Of a stretch of DNA of 64,000 nucleotides, positions 35,066 through 45,630 are shown piece by piece. Where the stretch lies: assembly GCF_000381525.1 (NCBI RefSeq), contig NZ_KB906610.1:1-64000 (forward strand), given 5' to 3'. A program made the translations under genes and the position numbers. Under the pieces are notes generated by a model. That model saw only the letters and a program-made list of their open reading frames with translations. It was not told where the DNA came from and searched no databases. Numbering within the stretch: position 1 is the first letter of the stretch; each line of letters begins with the position of its first letter. This DNA is from Peptostreptococcus anaerobius VPI 4330 = DSM 2949. GTDB taxonomy: Bacteria > Bacillota > Clostridia > Peptostreptococcales > Peptostreptococcaceae.

Positions 35066-36331
35066 ATGACTAAGAGAATTGAAAAAGAGATAAATGGTAT
35101 AAAGATAAGCCTAGATGAGGATGTAGTTGAAATATATGATGAGGTCGTAAGGCACAGGAGGTATTTCCATAAAAATCCAGAACCTAGCCTAAAAGAATAT
35201 AATACCTGTGCCTATATAAGGTCTGAGTTGGAAAAGGAAGGTATTGACTATATAGGTGTAGGACAAACAGGAACCCTAGCCATTATAAGGGGGGAGAAGG
35301 ACTTGGAATCAAGAGATAGAAGAGAAATTTCTGGGTCTCCTCTTTTGACAGACCAACGAGTAAAAGGAGTAAGGACTATACTTTTGAGAGGGGATATTGA
35401 TGCCCTAGAGTTAAACGATGATAAGAACATAGAATATTCTTCCATTAATAAGGGACTATGCCATGCTTGTGGTCACGATGCCCATGCTGCTAGCCTACTT
35501 GGTGCAGCCAAGATACTTAATAGGAGAAGGGGAGAATTTGGTGGGATAGTAAAATTGGCCTTTCAGCAGGCTGAAGAGATAGGGGCTGGAGCTAGACAGT
35601 TTGTAAAAGCAGGTCACCTAGATGATGTTGACTTTGTATTTGGAACCCATTTAGCATCTAATATAGAAGTAGGTAAATTAGGAGTTACAGAGGGTCCCCA
35701 AAGTGCATCTTGTGATATTTTTAAGATAAGGGTTCTAGGCCAAGGTGCCCACGCATCTACGCCTCATTTGGGCAGGGATGCTGTAGTTGCTACATCTAAC
35801 ATAGTTCTAGAACTCCAAAATATAGTATCAAGACAGATAGGTCCTCTTGATGAGGGCTTGATATCTATAGGAAAGATATGGTCTGGAACAAGGTACAATG
35901 TAGTAGCTAGCGAGGGTGTAATAGAAGGAACTGTCAGGGCTTTTAGTCAGGAAACCAGAGAATTCATCCTAGAGAAGGTTGAAACTATAGCAGAACTTAC
36001 AGCAAAGATACATGGTTGTTCTATAGAGTTTGAAAACTATGATGCTGCAGCACCTCTTATAAATCAAAAGGACAAAACCCTATATTATCAAGAAATAGCA
36101 AACCAAATTGTTGGTGAGGATAATGTGATAAGAGACCTTGAAAAGTCTCTTGGAGCTGAGGATTTTGCTGACTATCTAGCTGTTGTACCGGGCACTTTTA
36201 TAAAGGTGGGATCGAAATCTTCAAGTAAAAACTCATATCCACACCACCACAATTTATTTGATATAGATGAGAGATGTCTGTATATAGAGACACAATCTTA
36301 TGTAGATTTGGTAACTAAAACATTGATTTAG
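35066..36331 (+). CDS. M20-family amidohydrolase
   Basis: This 421-residue zinc-peptidase homologue has RRYFHKNPEPSLKEY, metal-ligand segments CHACGHDAHAASLLG (near 135) and QQAEEIGAGARQF, a GQGAHASTPHLGRDAV dimerisation domain and the C-terminal SLGAEDFADY. ATG 35066 is chosen because AGGGAGG lies 8 bp upstream; the ATG at 35060 is too close. It likely hydrolyses N-acyl amino acids or dipeptides. Being just after metNIQ it may supply methionine from conjugates, but that is inference. Confidence 0.82.
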   Translation: MTKRIEKEINGIKISLDEDVVEIYDEVVRHRRYFHKNPEPSLKEYNTCAYIRSELEKEGIDYIGVGQTGTLAIIRGEKDLESRDRREISGSPLLTDQRVKGVRTILLRGDIDALELNDDKNIEYSSINKGLCHACGHDAHAASLLGAAKILNRRRGEFGGIVKLAFQQAEEIGAGARQFVKAGHLDDVDFVFGTHLASNIEVGKLGVTEGPQSASCDIFKIRVLGQGAHASTPHLGRDAVVATSNIVLELQNIVSRQIGPLDEGLISIGKIWSGTRYNVVASEGVIEGTVRAFSQETREFILEKVETIAELTAKIHGCSIEFENYDAAAPLINQKDKTLYYQEIANQIVGEDNVIRDLEKSLGAEDFADYLAVVPGTFIKVGSKSSSKNSYPHHHNLFDIDERCLYIETQSYVDLVTKTLI

Positions 36332-36454
36332 TTTTCAAATATAACAAAAAGAGTCATTAGAAAAAATATATAGTGAATGATTACATTCATTTTCAATGAC
36401 AAAAAAATAACTATAGATAAAGACTATACTTAATAAAGAAAAAACATATTATAA

Positions 36455-36493
36455 AAAGTCCCTGTTAATTAAGTTTAAGAGGGCTTTTTTTTA
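36455..36493 (+). terminator. Terminator after M20 gene
   Basis: AGTCCCT pairs with AGGGCT with one bulged T, followed by eight T (36486-36493). The loop is AT-rich. Confidence 0.6.
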
Positions 36494-36796
36494 TTAGAAA
36501 AACCAGTCTTTTTTATAAAAATAAAAAAATAAAAAAAACTTTTTGTTTAAATAATACATATTTTGATTTTATGACCATAAAAAACAACTAAAATACAATT
36601 TGGTTTTTCAAAATAAGAATATATGATGATTTGGGCTTAATAAGAGTGATTTGTATCAGTACAGAAAAATTCAGAAAAATAAGTCAAATTAATTTTTGTG
36701 GGTAAGTTAATAATAAACTATTTTTATTATTAACTTATTTTAAACATTTTGTATATTTTGGTATAAAAATGAAATTTAAGTATAAATTTAAGGTAC
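36494..36796 (+). other. AT-rich spacer with a 35-bp inverted repeat
   Basis: No gene is visible. The notable element is a perfect 15-bp inverted repeat, TAAGTTAATAATAAA (36703-36717) and TTTATTATTAACTTA (36723-36737), with a 5-nt loop. It lies about 60 bp upstream of the V-ATPase promoter and may be a regulator site. Confidence 0.6.
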
Positions 36797-36825
36797 TTGA
36801 ATTTAATAAGTAAATGGTGTAAAAT
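36797..36825 (+). promoter_or_regulatory. Promoter of V-ATPase operon
   Basis: TTGAAT (36797-36802) and TAAAAT (36820-36825) with a 17-bp spacer, about 55 bp upstream of ntpF. Confidence 0.7.
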
Positions 36826-36879
36826 AATTAACAACTAATATCTGAAAATTAAGAAATTTGTTTGAAAGGAGGAACTAAG

Positions 36880-37191
36880 ATGGCGAAAGAGGCTTTATTA
36901 AAAGTGGTCGAAGCTGAAAAGGAAGCCGACCAGATGATAAAGAAAGCTAAAGAGGATGCCAAGGAAATGGCTATCCTTGCTGACAAAAGATCTAAAAAAA
37001 TCCTAGAGGAACTTACGATCAAGGCTAGGATTGAATGTGATAGGCTAAAGGCTCAGGCACAAGAAGAGATGAAGGGAGAGTTGGACTCCATAGCTCTAGA
37101 AAGTGACAAGAGATGCAGGTCTATAATTGAGATTCCTCAGGATAGGTTTGATGAAGCCAAGAAAATACTGATAGAGAGGATAGTGAAATAA
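36880..37191 (+). CDS. ntpF: V-type ATP synthase peripheral-stalk subunit (AhaH/NtpF-like)
   Basis: This 103-residue, highly charged protein is almost entirely coiled-coil-like (EAEKEADQMIKKAKEDAKEM and on). It pairs with subunit E to form the peripheral stalk. ATG 36880 follows AAAGGAGGAAC. The first gene of the operon is in the same place as ntpF in Enterococcus hirae. Confidence 0.85.
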   Translation: MAKEALLKVVEAEKEADQMIKKAKEDAKEMAILADKRSKKILEELTIKARIECDRLKAQAQEEMKGELDSIALESDKRCRSIIEIPQDRFDEAKKILIERIVK

Positions 37192-37192
37192 T

Positions 37193-39166
37193 ATGGCTAT
37201 TGTAAAAATGAAAAAATTTCACCTTTTAGCATTAAACTCTCATCGGGAAACTTTATTGAGAAACTTGCAGGTGTTTAGAAATATTCAGTTTGAAGATGTC
37301 TGCGAGGAAGAGGATTTTAGTGACCAGAGTCTTGGGTCATTTAAAAGACCCAAGGTAGATGAAATGGTTGCTATGTATGATGAAGAGATTTCAAAATCTA
37401 ACTATGTTATTGACTTAGTATCCAAGTACGCCAAGACAGATAAGGGATTAAAGGCCTTGATGAAGGGCCTTCCAAATCTTACCTTTGAAGAACTAGAAGA
37501 CAAGGTCGAGTCTAAGGATTACGAGCACGTATACTCTGAAATCAGAGGTATAGGCGATAATCTAGGCATTATTAACAGCCAAATAGCAAAGAAAAAAGAG
37601 TTGATAGCTGAATTGGAACCAGTATCTAAATTAGATGTAGGTTTTGATGATATGGAAAAACTTAAAAACTTTGATACTATGGTTGGGGCTGTATCAGGTA
37701 AGTTAGTAGATTCCTTTGAAGAAGGTCTATCCAAACTTGAAAATACCTATTTTGAGAAGTTGGGTGTAAATAAGGAAGAGTACTACTACTTTATTATTTC
37801 AGCTAAGGAAGATTTAGACCAATTATTTGAGCTGATGAGATATTCCAACTTCAACAGGATGAAGTTGAATGAAAAGGGTCTACCTGCTGATAATATAGCT
37901 AGACTAAATGATGAAATTGAGGATTTGAAGATTAAAGAAATAGAGATGGTGGGCAAGCTTTCAAGTAAGGGGCAAGCATTAGAAGACTTCAAGCTTAGGT
38001 ATGAATACCTACAGAACTTGAGACTTAGGTCTTTGGCTGAGAAGGATTTTATGAATACTTCCAATGTATTCGCAATCACGGGATATTGCCCAGACTTTGA
38101 GATAGCTAGGTTGGAAAAACTTGTATCTGATGTTTGTGAGGGTGACTACACTATAGAGTTTGAAGAAGTTGATAGGGACAGTGATTCAGTGCCTATAATG
38201 CTCAAGAACAACAGATTGGTGAGGGCCTTTGAATCAGTAACTTCTACATATGCCCTACCTAAGTACAACGAAATAGACCCAACTCCTCTATATGCACCGA
38301 TATATGCCTTGTTCTTTGGTATGATGTCGGCTGACTTTGCATATGGGGCAGTATTATTGGTTCTTACTACTTTAGGACTTAAGCTATGCAACTTTACACC
38401 AAGCATGAGAAAGAATGTCAAGTTCTTCCAACTTATAGGTATATCTACCTTGATATGGGGCTTCTTATACGGATCTTATTTCGGGGCGGCAATACCGGGT
38501 ATGTGGAGACTATTTGACCTAAGTCAGCAGTTTATGACTATACTTGTAATATCAATTATAATGGGTGGTATCCACCTTTACTATGGTCTAGCTATCAAGG
38601 CCTACATGCAGATTAGGGATGGTCTAATAGTGGATATGATTTTTGATGTTATAGCATGGTACGTTGCCCTTAGTGGCATAATAGTCTTTTTGATAGGAAA
38701 GTTTGGTGTCGTTGGACCAGTAGCAACTCAGGTAGGTATGTACGCTATGATAATAGGTATAGTTATGTTACTAGTTGGTGGTGCCAGAGGTGCTAAGGGT
38801 ATAGGACCTAAGATAGCAGCAGGCTTATACAATGTATATGGTATATCTAGTTACATAGGCGACTTTGTATCATATTCTCGTCTGATGGCTCTTGGTATGT
38901 CAGGTGGTTATATAGCTTTTGCGGTAAATATGATAGCAGGAATGGTTTGGGGCAAGACAATTTTAGGTTATGTCGCAGCCATTATAATCTTAGTTTTATT
39001 CCATGCTTTCAACTTGTTCCTATCTTGTTTAGGAGCATATGTACATGCACTTAGACTAATATACGTAGAATTCTTCGGTAAGTTCTACGAGGGCGGTGGT
39101 CGTGCTTTTAGGTTCTTTAGAAAAGAAGCCAAGTACATCAACCTAGATAGGCAGTTTGAGGATTAA
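37193..39166 (+). CDS. ntpI: V-type ATP synthase subunit I
   Basis: This 657-residue a-subunit homologue has a cytoplasmic N-terminal half with coiled coils, to about residue 355. Seven to eight membrane segments follow. The segment FVSYSRLMALGMSGGYIAFAVN (near 560) contains the essential Arg that faces the c-ring. HALRLIYVEFFGKFYEGGG closes the domain. It forms the ion half-channels and stator anchor. Confidence 0.95.
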   Translation: MAIVKMKKFHLLALNSHRETLLRNLQVFRNIQFEDVCEEEDFSDQSLGSFKRPKVDEMVAMYDEEISKSNYVIDLVSKYAKTDKGLKALMKGLPNLTFEELEDKVESKDYEHVYSEIRGIGDNLGIINSQIAKKKELIAELEPVSKLDVGFDDMEKLKNFDTMVGAVSGKLVDSFEEGLSKLENTYFEKLGVNKEEYYYFIISAKEDLDQLFELMRYSNFNRMKLNEKGLPADNIARLNDEIEDLKIKEIEMVGKLSSKGQALEDFKLRYEYLQNLRLRSLAEKDFMNTSNVFAITGYCPDFEIARLEKLVSDVCEGDYTIEFEEVDRDSDSVPIMLKNNRLVRAFESVTSTYALPKYNEIDPTPLYAPIYALFFGMMSADFAYGAVLLVLTTLGLKLCNFTPSMRKNVKFFQLIGISTLIWGFLYGSYFGAAIPGMWRLFDLSQQFMTILVISIIMGGIHLYYGLAIKAYMQIRDGLIVDMIFDVIAWYVALSGIIVFLIGKFGVVGPVATQVGMYAMIIGIVMLLVGGARGAKGIGPKIAAGLYNVYGISSYIGDFVSYSRLMALGMSGGYIAFAVNMIAGMVWGKTILGYVAAIIILVLFHAFNLFLSCLGAYVHALRLIYVEFFGKFYEGGGRAFRFFRKEAKYINLDRQFED

Positions 39167-39252
39167 TTAAAAGTAAAAGATAGGATTTAAAAAGAGATTA
39201 TAAAGAAAGTAAAGAATGATTTTTGATAGAGATTTCAAATAAGAATTTTGGC

Positions 39253-39286
39253 TACAGGTCATGGTCCAACCTGTATAATATACAGG
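39253..39286 (+). other. Mutually exclusive hairpins upstream of ntpK
   Basis: TACAGGT/ACCTGTA (39253-39259 with 39269-39275) competes with CCTGTATA/TATACAGG (39270-39277 with 39279-39286). The 186-bp gap between ntpI and ntpK is the longest inside the operon. Confidence 0.5.
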
Positions 39287-39352
39287 ACCAGAAATAATAA
39301 ACTAGCTTATAAAGCATAATAATTAAAGAGAGTGACTCAAGGAGGTTTATTT

Positions 39353-39838
39353 ATGAATTTCGCAACTTGGATAGTAGAAAACGGTGGAGTAGTATTCGGT
39401 GCAGTAGGTGTTGTAGCAGCCTTGCTAGCAGCAATTGGATCTGCAAAAGGTTTATCAATAGTTGGTCAGGCAGCGTCTGGTCTAGTTCCAGAAGAACCAC
39501 AGAAGTTTGGTAAGACACTTATCTTACAGCTTCTACCAGGTACACAGGGTCTATACGGTTTCGTTATAGGACTATTAATATTATTAAAATTGTCAGGTGA
39601 CATGAGTCTAGGTCAGGGTATGTACCTAGCCCTAGTAGGTATGCCGATAGGTTTTGTTGGTTGGGGTTCAGCGGTTTCTCAGGGTAAGGTTGCAGCCAGT
39701 GGTGTTGGAATCCTTGCAAAGAACGAATCACAGACTACAAAGGGTATCATCTACTCAGTAATGGTTGAAACATATGCACTATTAGCATTCGTTATATCAC
39801 TTCTATTATTCTTCAACTTCACAAAGTTTTTCGGTTAG
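39353..39838 (+). CDS. ntpK: V-type Na+-ATPase c-ring subunit K
   Basis: This 161-residue proteolipid has four membrane helices as two fused hairpins. ATG 39353 follows AAGGAGG; the longer frame from 39332 starts upstream of that site. Counting from this Met, Leu61, Thr64, Gln65 and Tyr68 (LPGTQGLYGF), Gln110 (SAVSQGK) and Glu139 (VMVETYALL) match the Na+ ligand positions reported for E. hirae NtpK. Only the second hairpin has the ion-binding Glu, as in all V-type 16-kDa proteolipids. It is therefore predicted to carry Na+, not H+. Confidence 0.96.
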   Translation: MNFATWIVENGGVVFGAVGVVAALLAAIGSAKGLSIVGQAASGLVPEEPQKFGKTLILQLLPGTQGLYGFVIGLLILLKLSGDMSLGQGMYLALVGMPIGFVGWGSAVSQGKVAASGVGILAKNESQTTKGIIYSVMVETYALLAFVISLLLFFNFTKFFG

Positions 39839-39875
39839 GAATAAGAGCATATTATAAAGAGAAGGAAGTGATGAG

Positions 39876-40421
39876 ATGGCAGAGCTAAAAAAGCTTACCG
39901 ATAAAATATTGGAAGAGGCTATAGGATCAAGAGATGATATCTTAAGACTTGCTAGGGAAAAGGCAAAGAAGATAGAGGATACATCTAAGAGCCAGGCTGA
40001 AGCCAAGTATGATCAGTTGGTCGAAAAGGGTAAGGCTGAAGCAGATACCCTAAAAGAAAGACTGAGGTCAAATGCCAAATTAAAGGCAAGGGATAATGAA
40101 CTAAAGGCAAAGCAAGAGACAATAGCCAAGGTCTTTGAATCAGCTATTGAGGATTTAAAGAATATAGATGATGATAAGTATCTTGAGTATATAAAGAATA
40201 ATGCTAGTTTTTCAGATAAGAGCAAGCTAGTTGTTATGAAGGATAAATTTGCAAGGGTAAAGGAAACCTTCCCACAGGTTCAGATTATTGAGGATAGGTT
40301 CTGTGAAACAGGATTTATTGAACTAGAGGATGGTATAGAAAAGAACTTTACTTTTAGTACTCAGATGGATTACATAAAAGACGAGGTACAGGGAAAAATA
40401 GCAAGGGTACTTTTTGAATAG
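39876..40421 (+). CDS. ntpE: V-type ATP synthase subunit E
   Basis: This 181-residue protein has a long charged N-terminal helix (about 1-95) and a small C-terminal globular domain, as in peripheral-stalk subunit E. It partners NtpF and binds the catalytic head through subunit B. It lies 37 bp after ntpK and starts at ATG after GGAAGTGATGAG. Confidence 0.9.
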   Translation: MAELKKLTDKILEEAIGSRDDILRLAREKAKKIEDTSKSQAEAKYDQLVEKGKAEADTLKERLRSNAKLKARDNELKAKQETIAKVFESAIEDLKNIDDDKYLEYIKNNASFSDKSKLVVMKDKFARVKETFPQVQIIEDRFCETGFIELEDGIEKNFTFSTQMDYIKDEVQGKIARVLFE

Positions 40422-40431
40422 GGGGTAGTTT

Positions 40432-41433
40432 ATGGATAGATTAGATTACGCCCAGGGTGTAGTAATGGCGAGGGTTTATGAAAAGAAACTACTCGACAGG
40501 GCAAGACTGGACAAGATGATAGACGCTAAGGATGCAGACGAAGCCTTCAAGATACTTATGGATACTGACTATGCCAAGAGTGCTGACGGCGTAAGTGGTG
40601 TGGGGGATTATGAGTTGCTCCTTAAAAATGAGACTACAAGAGCCTTTAAGGCAGGTAGTGAAATGTTGGGTGGCGACAAGAGAATACTTGAGATACTATC
40701 ACTTAAATACGACTACCACAACCTAAAGACGATGGTCAAGGCCAAGGTATCTGGTAAGGATATGGATGATCTTTTTATCTATTCTAGTGATAACAGGCCA
40801 GACAAGATAAAGTTGCAGTTTGAGAGTGGTCATTTTACAGATACTAAGAGTGAATTTACAAATGCCCTAAGAGAGGCAGAGGCAAAGTACACAGATACAC
40901 TTGATCCACAGATGATAGATATAGTCATGGATAGGGCTTATTATAACCATCTATCTATCATAGCAAAATCTTTGGATATAGACCTATTTAATGACTACGT
41001 AGGCGCAAGTATAGATTTTTATAATATATCTTCCATGCTAAGGGCAGTCAAGATGGGCAAGTCTACAAACTTCCTAAATGAAATTCTAGTAGATGGAGGA
41101 GGTATATCAGTAAATAAACTCATATCTCTTTCAAGAGAAGAATTTGATAGGTTGGCTATTACTCTTAAGTCTGAAAAAATCGGAAGAAGCTTGGTTGAGT
41201 GCATAGATGACTACAAGGCGAGTGGTTGTAGCCTGACAGTTGTAGATTCAATGAAGGATGTGTATCTGAGTAGGCTAAATTCAGATTCAAGATTTATACC
41301 ATTTGGTCCAGAGCCTATATTTGCTTATCTTGTGGCAAAGGAAAAAGAGATTTCAATGATAAGACTTATATTAGTAGGCAAGCTAAATAAGATCTCATCA
41401 GCCAAGCTAAGAGAGAGGCTGGGTGATATATAA
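40432..41433 (+). CDS. ntpC: V-type ATP synthase subunit C
   Basis: This 333-residue, all-helical protein forms the funnel that joins the central stalk to the c-ring. YAQGVVMARVYEKKLLDRARL at the start and PFGPEPIFAYLVAKEKEISMIRLI at the end are the family landmarks, the latter the most conserved stretch. The gene shares one base with ntpG. Confidence 0.93.
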   Translation: MDRLDYAQGVVMARVYEKKLLDRARLDKMIDAKDADEAFKILMDTDYAKSADGVSGVGDYELLLKNETTRAFKAGSEMLGGDKRILEILSLKYDYHNLKTMVKAKVSGKDMDDLFIYSSDNRPDKIKLQFESGHFTDTKSEFTNALREAEAKYTDTLDPQMIDIVMDRAYYNHLSIIAKSLDIDLFNDYVGASIDFYNISSMLRAVKMGKSTNFLNEILVDGGGISVNKLISLSREEFDRLAITLKSEKIGRSLVECIDDYKASGCSLTVVDSMKDVYLSRLNSDSRFIPFGPEPIFAYLVAKEKEISMIRLILVGKLNKISSAKLRERLGDI

Positions 41434-41756
41434 TGTATAAGATTGGAGCGGTTGGAGACAAGGACTCCATCCTAGCATTCAAGTCCATAGGTATAGATGT
41501 ATACCCTGTGCTAGATGCTAGGCAGGCAAGAGAGGCAATAGATTCCATGGCCGATGACTCATACGGTCTTATATTCGTAACAGAGCAGATAGCCAAGGAT
41601 ATAGAAGAAACAATACAGAGATATAAGAAAAAGCTAGTTCCAGCTATAATACTAATACCTTCTAACCAGGGTAGCCTAGGTATAGGAATGAGCGAAATAA
41701 ATAAAAATGTTGAAAAGGCAGTAGGTAGCAATATCTTTGCCAACTCGGATAAATAA
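41433..41756 (+). CDS. ntpG: V-type ATP synthase subunit F
   Basis: This 107-residue Rossmann-like protein starts [22 protein letters not shown] and has [18 protein letters not shown]; it is part of the rotating central stalk. Its ATG overlaps the ntpC stop (TAATG), so translation is coupled. Confidence 0.93.
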   Translation: MYKIGAVGDKDSILAFKSIGIDVYPVLDARQAREAIDSMADDSYGLIFVTEQIAKDIEETIQRYKKKLVPAIILIPSNQGSLGIGMSEINKNVEKAVGSNIFANSDK

Positions 41757-41772
41757 GGAGGAGAGGCGACAT

Positions 41773-43548
41773 ATGGCAGGTAAAATAGTAAAAGTATCTG
41801 GTCCACTAGTTGTAGCCGAAGGAATGGAGGATTCAAACATTTACGACGTTGTAAAGGTATCGAATTCTAAACTAATCGGTGAAATCATCGAAATGCGTGA
41901 TGATAAAGCTTCAATACAGGTATATGAGGAAACTTCAGGTATAGGACCTGGAGAACCAGTAGAGACAACAGGAGAACCCCTAAGCGTTGAGCTAGGACCT
42001 GGTCTAATAGAGAATATGTTTGATGGTATACAAAGACCGCTAGAGAAGTTCAGGGCTGTTGCAGGAGACTTTTTGACTAAGGGTGTAGAAGTTCCATCAC
42101 TTGATAGAGATATAAAATGGACATTCCACCCACAGGCCAAGGTAGGCGACAGGGTATCTGAAGGTGACGTACTTGGTTATGTTCAGGAAACACCGGTAGT
42201 CAAGCACCTAGTAATGGTTCCTTACCAGGTAGAGGGTCTTGTAGAGTCAATCGTAGAAGAGGGAGACTTTACTATCATAGAAGATATAGCTACTATAAAG
42301 AATGACAAGGGTGATATAAAGTCAGTTCAGATGATGCAAAAGTGGCCGGTAAGAAAGTCTAGAAGGATCAAGGAAAAGATAGCTCCTAGGGTTCCTCTAA
42401 TAACAGGTCAGAGAGTAGTTGATACCTTCTTCCCAGTAACTAAGGGTGGTACTGCTTGTGTACCGGGGCCATTCGGTTCAGGTAAGACAGTAGTTCAGCA
42501 CCAGTTCGCCAAGTGGGCAGATGCTCAGATAGTTGTATACGTTGGTTGTGGAGAACGTGGTAACGAGATGACAGACGTTCTAAATGAATTCCCAGAACTG
42601 ATTGACCCTCATACAGGCGAATCTCTAATGAAGAGAACAGTTCTTATAGCTAATACGTCAAATATGCCAGTTGCAGCCAGAGAGGCAAGTATATATACAG
42701 GTATTACAATAGCTGAATATTTTAGAGACATGGGATATTCAGTAGCGGTAATGGCCGACTCTACATCAAGATGGGCAGAGGCCCTAAGAGAGATGTCAGG
42801 TCGTCTAGAAGAAATGCCTGGTGATGAAGGTTATCCAGCCTATCTAGGTTCTAGAGCTGCAGAGTTCTATGAAAGAGCAGGTAAGGTAATATGTAAGGGT
42901 AGCGATAATAGAGAGGGAGCCCTTACAATAATAGGTGCCGTGTCACCTCCAGGTGGAGATATATCTGAGCCAGTATCACAGGCTACACTTAGAATAGTAA
43001 AGGTGTTCTGGGGATTAAATGCCAACCTAGCCTATAGGAGACACTTCCCAGCCATATCTTGGATAGATTCATACTCGCTATACCAACCAGATGTTGATGA
43101 GTGGATGGGTGAAAATGTATCAGAAAGATTCCCAGTTAATAGGGCCCAGGCAATGGCCCTACTACAGGAAGAAACATCCCTAATGGAAATCGTAAGACTA
43201 GTAGGTAAGGATACCCTATCTGAGGCAGACCAGCTAAAGTTGGAAGTAGCCAAGTCAATTAGAGAAGACTACCTACAGCAGAATGCCTTCCAGGATGTCG
43301 ATTCATTTACATCCCTAGAAAAGCAGGACAAGATGCTGGACCTAGTATTGAAGTTCTACAGAGAGTCTTTAAGAGCCCTAGATAACAAGGTATACCTAAG
43401 TGAGCTACTAGACCTACCAGTTAGGGAGAAAATAGCTAGAGCCAAGTATACTGAAGAAGCTCATATAGATAAGCTAGATCTTATATCTGATGAAATAACA
43501 GATGTTATAAATGAACTAATAAATAGGGGAGGTGGACTAGATGATTAA
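41773..43548 (+). CDS. ntpA: V-type ATP synthase catalytic subunit A
   Basis: This 591-residue catalytic subunit has the P-loop GPFGSGKTV (near 232), the non-homologous bulge region (about 110-210), [27 protein letters not shown] and the [10 protein letters not shown] segment. ATG 41773 is chosen behind AGGAGGAGAG; the frame open from 41737 translates the end of ntpG. It hydrolyses or makes ATP in the head with NtpB. It overlaps ntpB by 8 bp. Confidence 0.97.
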   Translation: MAGKIVKVSGPLVVAEGMEDSNIYDVVKVSNSKLIGEIIEMRDDKASIQVYEETSGIGPGEPVETTGEPLSVELGPGLIENMFDGIQRPLEKFRAVAGDFLTKGVEVPSLDRDIKWTFHPQAKVGDRVSEGDVLGYVQETPVVKHLVMVPYQVEGLVESIVEEGDFTIIEDIATIKNDKGDIKSVQMMQKWPVRKSRRIKEKIAPRVPLITGQRVVDTFFPVTKGGTACVPGPFGSGKTVVQHQFAKWADAQIVVYVGCGERGNEMTDVLNEFPELIDPHTGESLMKRTVLIANTSNMPVAAREASIYTGITIAEYFRDMGYSVAVMADSTSRWAEALREMSGRLEEMPGDEGYPAYLGSRAAEFYERAGKVICKGSDNREGALTIIGAVSPPGGDISEPVSQATLRIVKVFWGLNANLAYRRHFPAISWIDSYSLYQPDVDEWMGENVSERFPVNRAQAMALLQEETSLMEIVRLVGKDTLSEADQLKLEVAKSIREDYLQQNAFQDVDSFTSLEKQDKMLDLVLKFYRESLRALDNKVYLSELLDLPVREKIARAKYTEEAHIDKLDLISDEITDVINELINRGGGLDD

Positions 43549-44926
43549 GGAATATAAAACTATAAGAGAAATTGTTGGTCCCCTACTAATGGTAGATGGT
43601 GTTGAAGGAATTAAATACGAAGAGCTAGTTGAAATAGAGATGCAAAACGGAGAAATCCGTAGGGGTAGAGTCCTTGAAGTAAATGGCGACAAGGCCATGG
43701 TTCAGTTATTCGAAGGGTCATCAGGTATCAACCTAAAGGACTCTAAGGTAAGGTTCCTTGCCAAGCCCCTTACCCTAAGTGTATCAGAAGATATGATAGG
43801 TAGGGTATTTGACGGTATGGGTAAACCAAAGGATGGCGGACCAGACCTAATACCAGAAGACAAGCTAGATATAAACGGTATAGCAATCAACCCGGTGGCA
43901 AGAGATTATCCATCTGAGTTTATCCAGACAGGAGTATCTGCCATAGATGGGCTAAATACCCTTGTTAGAGGCCAGAAGCTACCGATATTCTCAGGTTCAG
44001 GTCTACCACATGCCAACCTAGCTGCCCAGATAGCTAGACAGGCCAAGGTTCTTGGAACTGATGACAAGTTCGCCGTTGTATTCGGTGCTATAGGTATTAC
44101 ATTCGAAGAGGCCCAGTACTTTATAGATGACTTCAAGAAGACTGGAGCGATAGACAGGTCAGTTCTATTTATGAACCTAGCCAATGACCCGGCTATCGAG
44201 CGTATATCTACACCAAGAATGGCCCTTACTTGTGCAGAGTACCTAGCCTTTGAAAAGGGTATGCACGTCCTAGTAATATTGACAGACCTTACAAACTACT
44301 GTGAGGCCCTAAGAGAAATATCAGCAGCTAGACGTGAGGTTCCAGGTAGAAGAGGTTATCCGGGATACCTATATACAGACCTTTCAACACTATATGAAAG
44401 AGCTGGTAAGATAAAGGGCAGGCCAGGTTCAATCACTCAAGTACCTATCCTGACAATGCCAGAAGATGATAAGACACATCCAATTCCTGACCTTACAGGC
44501 TATATAACAGAAGGACAGATCATCCTATCAAGGGCCCTATATAAGAAAAATATGATGCCACCGATAGATGTTCTACCGTCTCTATCAAGACTAAAGGACA
44601 AGGGTATAGGAGATGGCAAGACTAGAGAAGACCATGCAGATACTATGAACCAGTTGTTCGCAGCCTATGCAGCAGGTAAGGAAGCCAAGGAATTACAGGT
44701 AATACTTGGTGAATCTGCCCTATCAGAATCAGATAAGGCCTTTGCAAGGTTTGCAGATGCATTTGAAAATATATACGTATCACAGGGTTACACAACTAAC
44801 CGAACAATAGAAGAAACCTTGAATATAGGTTGGGGCCTACTAAAGATTCTTCCAAGAACAGAATTAAAGAGAATAAAGGACAAGTATATCGAGAAGTATT
44901 TACCTGAGGAAAGCCAGGTGGATTAA
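43541..44926 (+). CDS. ntpB: V-type ATP synthase subunit B
   Basis: This 461-residue non-catalytic subunit lacks a true P-loop; [11 protein letters not shown] stands in its place (near 150). EIQMQNG-like beta-barrel N-terminus, [37 protein letters not shown] and the C-terminal helical domain are standard. It alternates with NtpA in the head. Confidence 0.97.
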   Translation: MIKEYKTIREIVGPLLMVDGVEGIKYEELVEIEMQNGEIRRGRVLEVNGDKAMVQLFEGSSGINLKDSKVRFLAKPLTLSVSEDMIGRVFDGMGKPKDGGPDLIPEDKLDINGIAINPVARDYPSEFIQTGVSAIDGLNTLVRGQKLPIFSGSGLPHANLAAQIARQAKVLGTDDKFAVVFGAIGITFEEAQYFIDDFKKTGAIDRSVLFMNLANDPAIERISTPRMALTCAEYLAFEKGMHVLVILTDLTNYCEALREISAARREVPGRRGYPGYLYTDLSTLYERAGKIKGRPGSITQVPILTMPEDDKTHPIPDLTGYITEGQIILSRALYKKNMMPPIDVLPSLSRLKDKGIGDGKTREDHADTMNQLFAAYAAGKEAKELQVILGESALSESDKAFARFADAFENIYVSQGYTTNRTIEETLNIGWGLLKILPRTELKRIKDKYIEKYLPEESQVD

Positions 44927-44927
44927 T

Positions 44928-45563
44928 ATGGCAAAATTAAACGTAAATCCAACTAGAATGGAGCTTTCGAGGTTGAAGGCAAGACTAGCTACATCTAAAA
45001 GGGGTCACAAACTGCTTAAAGATAAGCAAGACGAACTTATGAGACAGTTTATAGCCATGATCAAGGAAAATAAGAGACTTAGAGAATCTGTTGAAGCTAA
45101 GCTTACAGACTCATTTGAGGATTTTCTATTGGCTAGATCTATGAACTCATCACAGATGTTAGACGAGGCCTTGGCTATATCAAAAGAAAGTATACAGCTG
45201 GATATACAGACTAAAAACTTGATGAGCGTAAACGTTCCGGTGATGACTTTTTCTAGGAGTGACCAAGAGGACACATCAGCCATATACCCATATGGTTTCG
45301 GTGGAACGTCATCAGAACTTGATGAAGCTGTCAAGAAACTGTATGACATACTTCCAGACCTGTTAAAACTTGCAGAGATAGAGAAGGCGTGTCAGCTAAT
45401 GGCCGACGAAATCGAGAGCACTAGAAGAAGAGTAAATGCTCTTGAATATATGACAATACCTCAGTTAAAAGAGACAATTACCTATATCAGGATGAAACTA
45501 GAAGAAAACGACAGAAGTTCTATAACTAGACTGATGAAGGTAAAGGATATGATAAAACAATAA
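44928..45563 (+). CDS. ntpD: V-type ATP synthase central-stalk subunit D
   Basis: This 211-residue protein has long N- and C-terminal helices ([31 protein letters not shown] and [28 protein letters not shown]) that form the rotor coiled coil. It ends the operon, and a terminator follows within 20 bp. The order F-I-K-E-C-G-A-B-D matches E. hirae without its ntpH and ntpJ. Confidence 0.96.
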   Translation: MAKLNVNPTRMELSRLKARLATSKRGHKLLKDKQDELMRQFIAMIKENKRLRESVEAKLTDSFEDFLLARSMNSSQMLDEALAISKESIQLDIQTKNLMSVNVPVMTFSRSDQEDTSAIYPYGFGGTSSELDEAVKKLYDILPDLLKLAEIEKACQLMADEIESTRRRVNALEYMTIPQLKETITYIRMKLEENDRSSITRLMKVKDMIKQ

Positions 45564-45578
45564 TAATATATCAAAATG

Positions 45579-45608
45579 GACTGGCTGATTTAGCCAGTTC
45601 ATTTTATT
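45579..45608 (+). terminator. V-ATPase operon terminator
   Basis: GACTGGCT and AGCCAGTTC form a 7-bp core stem with a 5-nt loop, followed by ATTTTATTT. Confidence 0.7.
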
Positions 45609-45630
45609 TACAAGTTTATATTTGACATAA

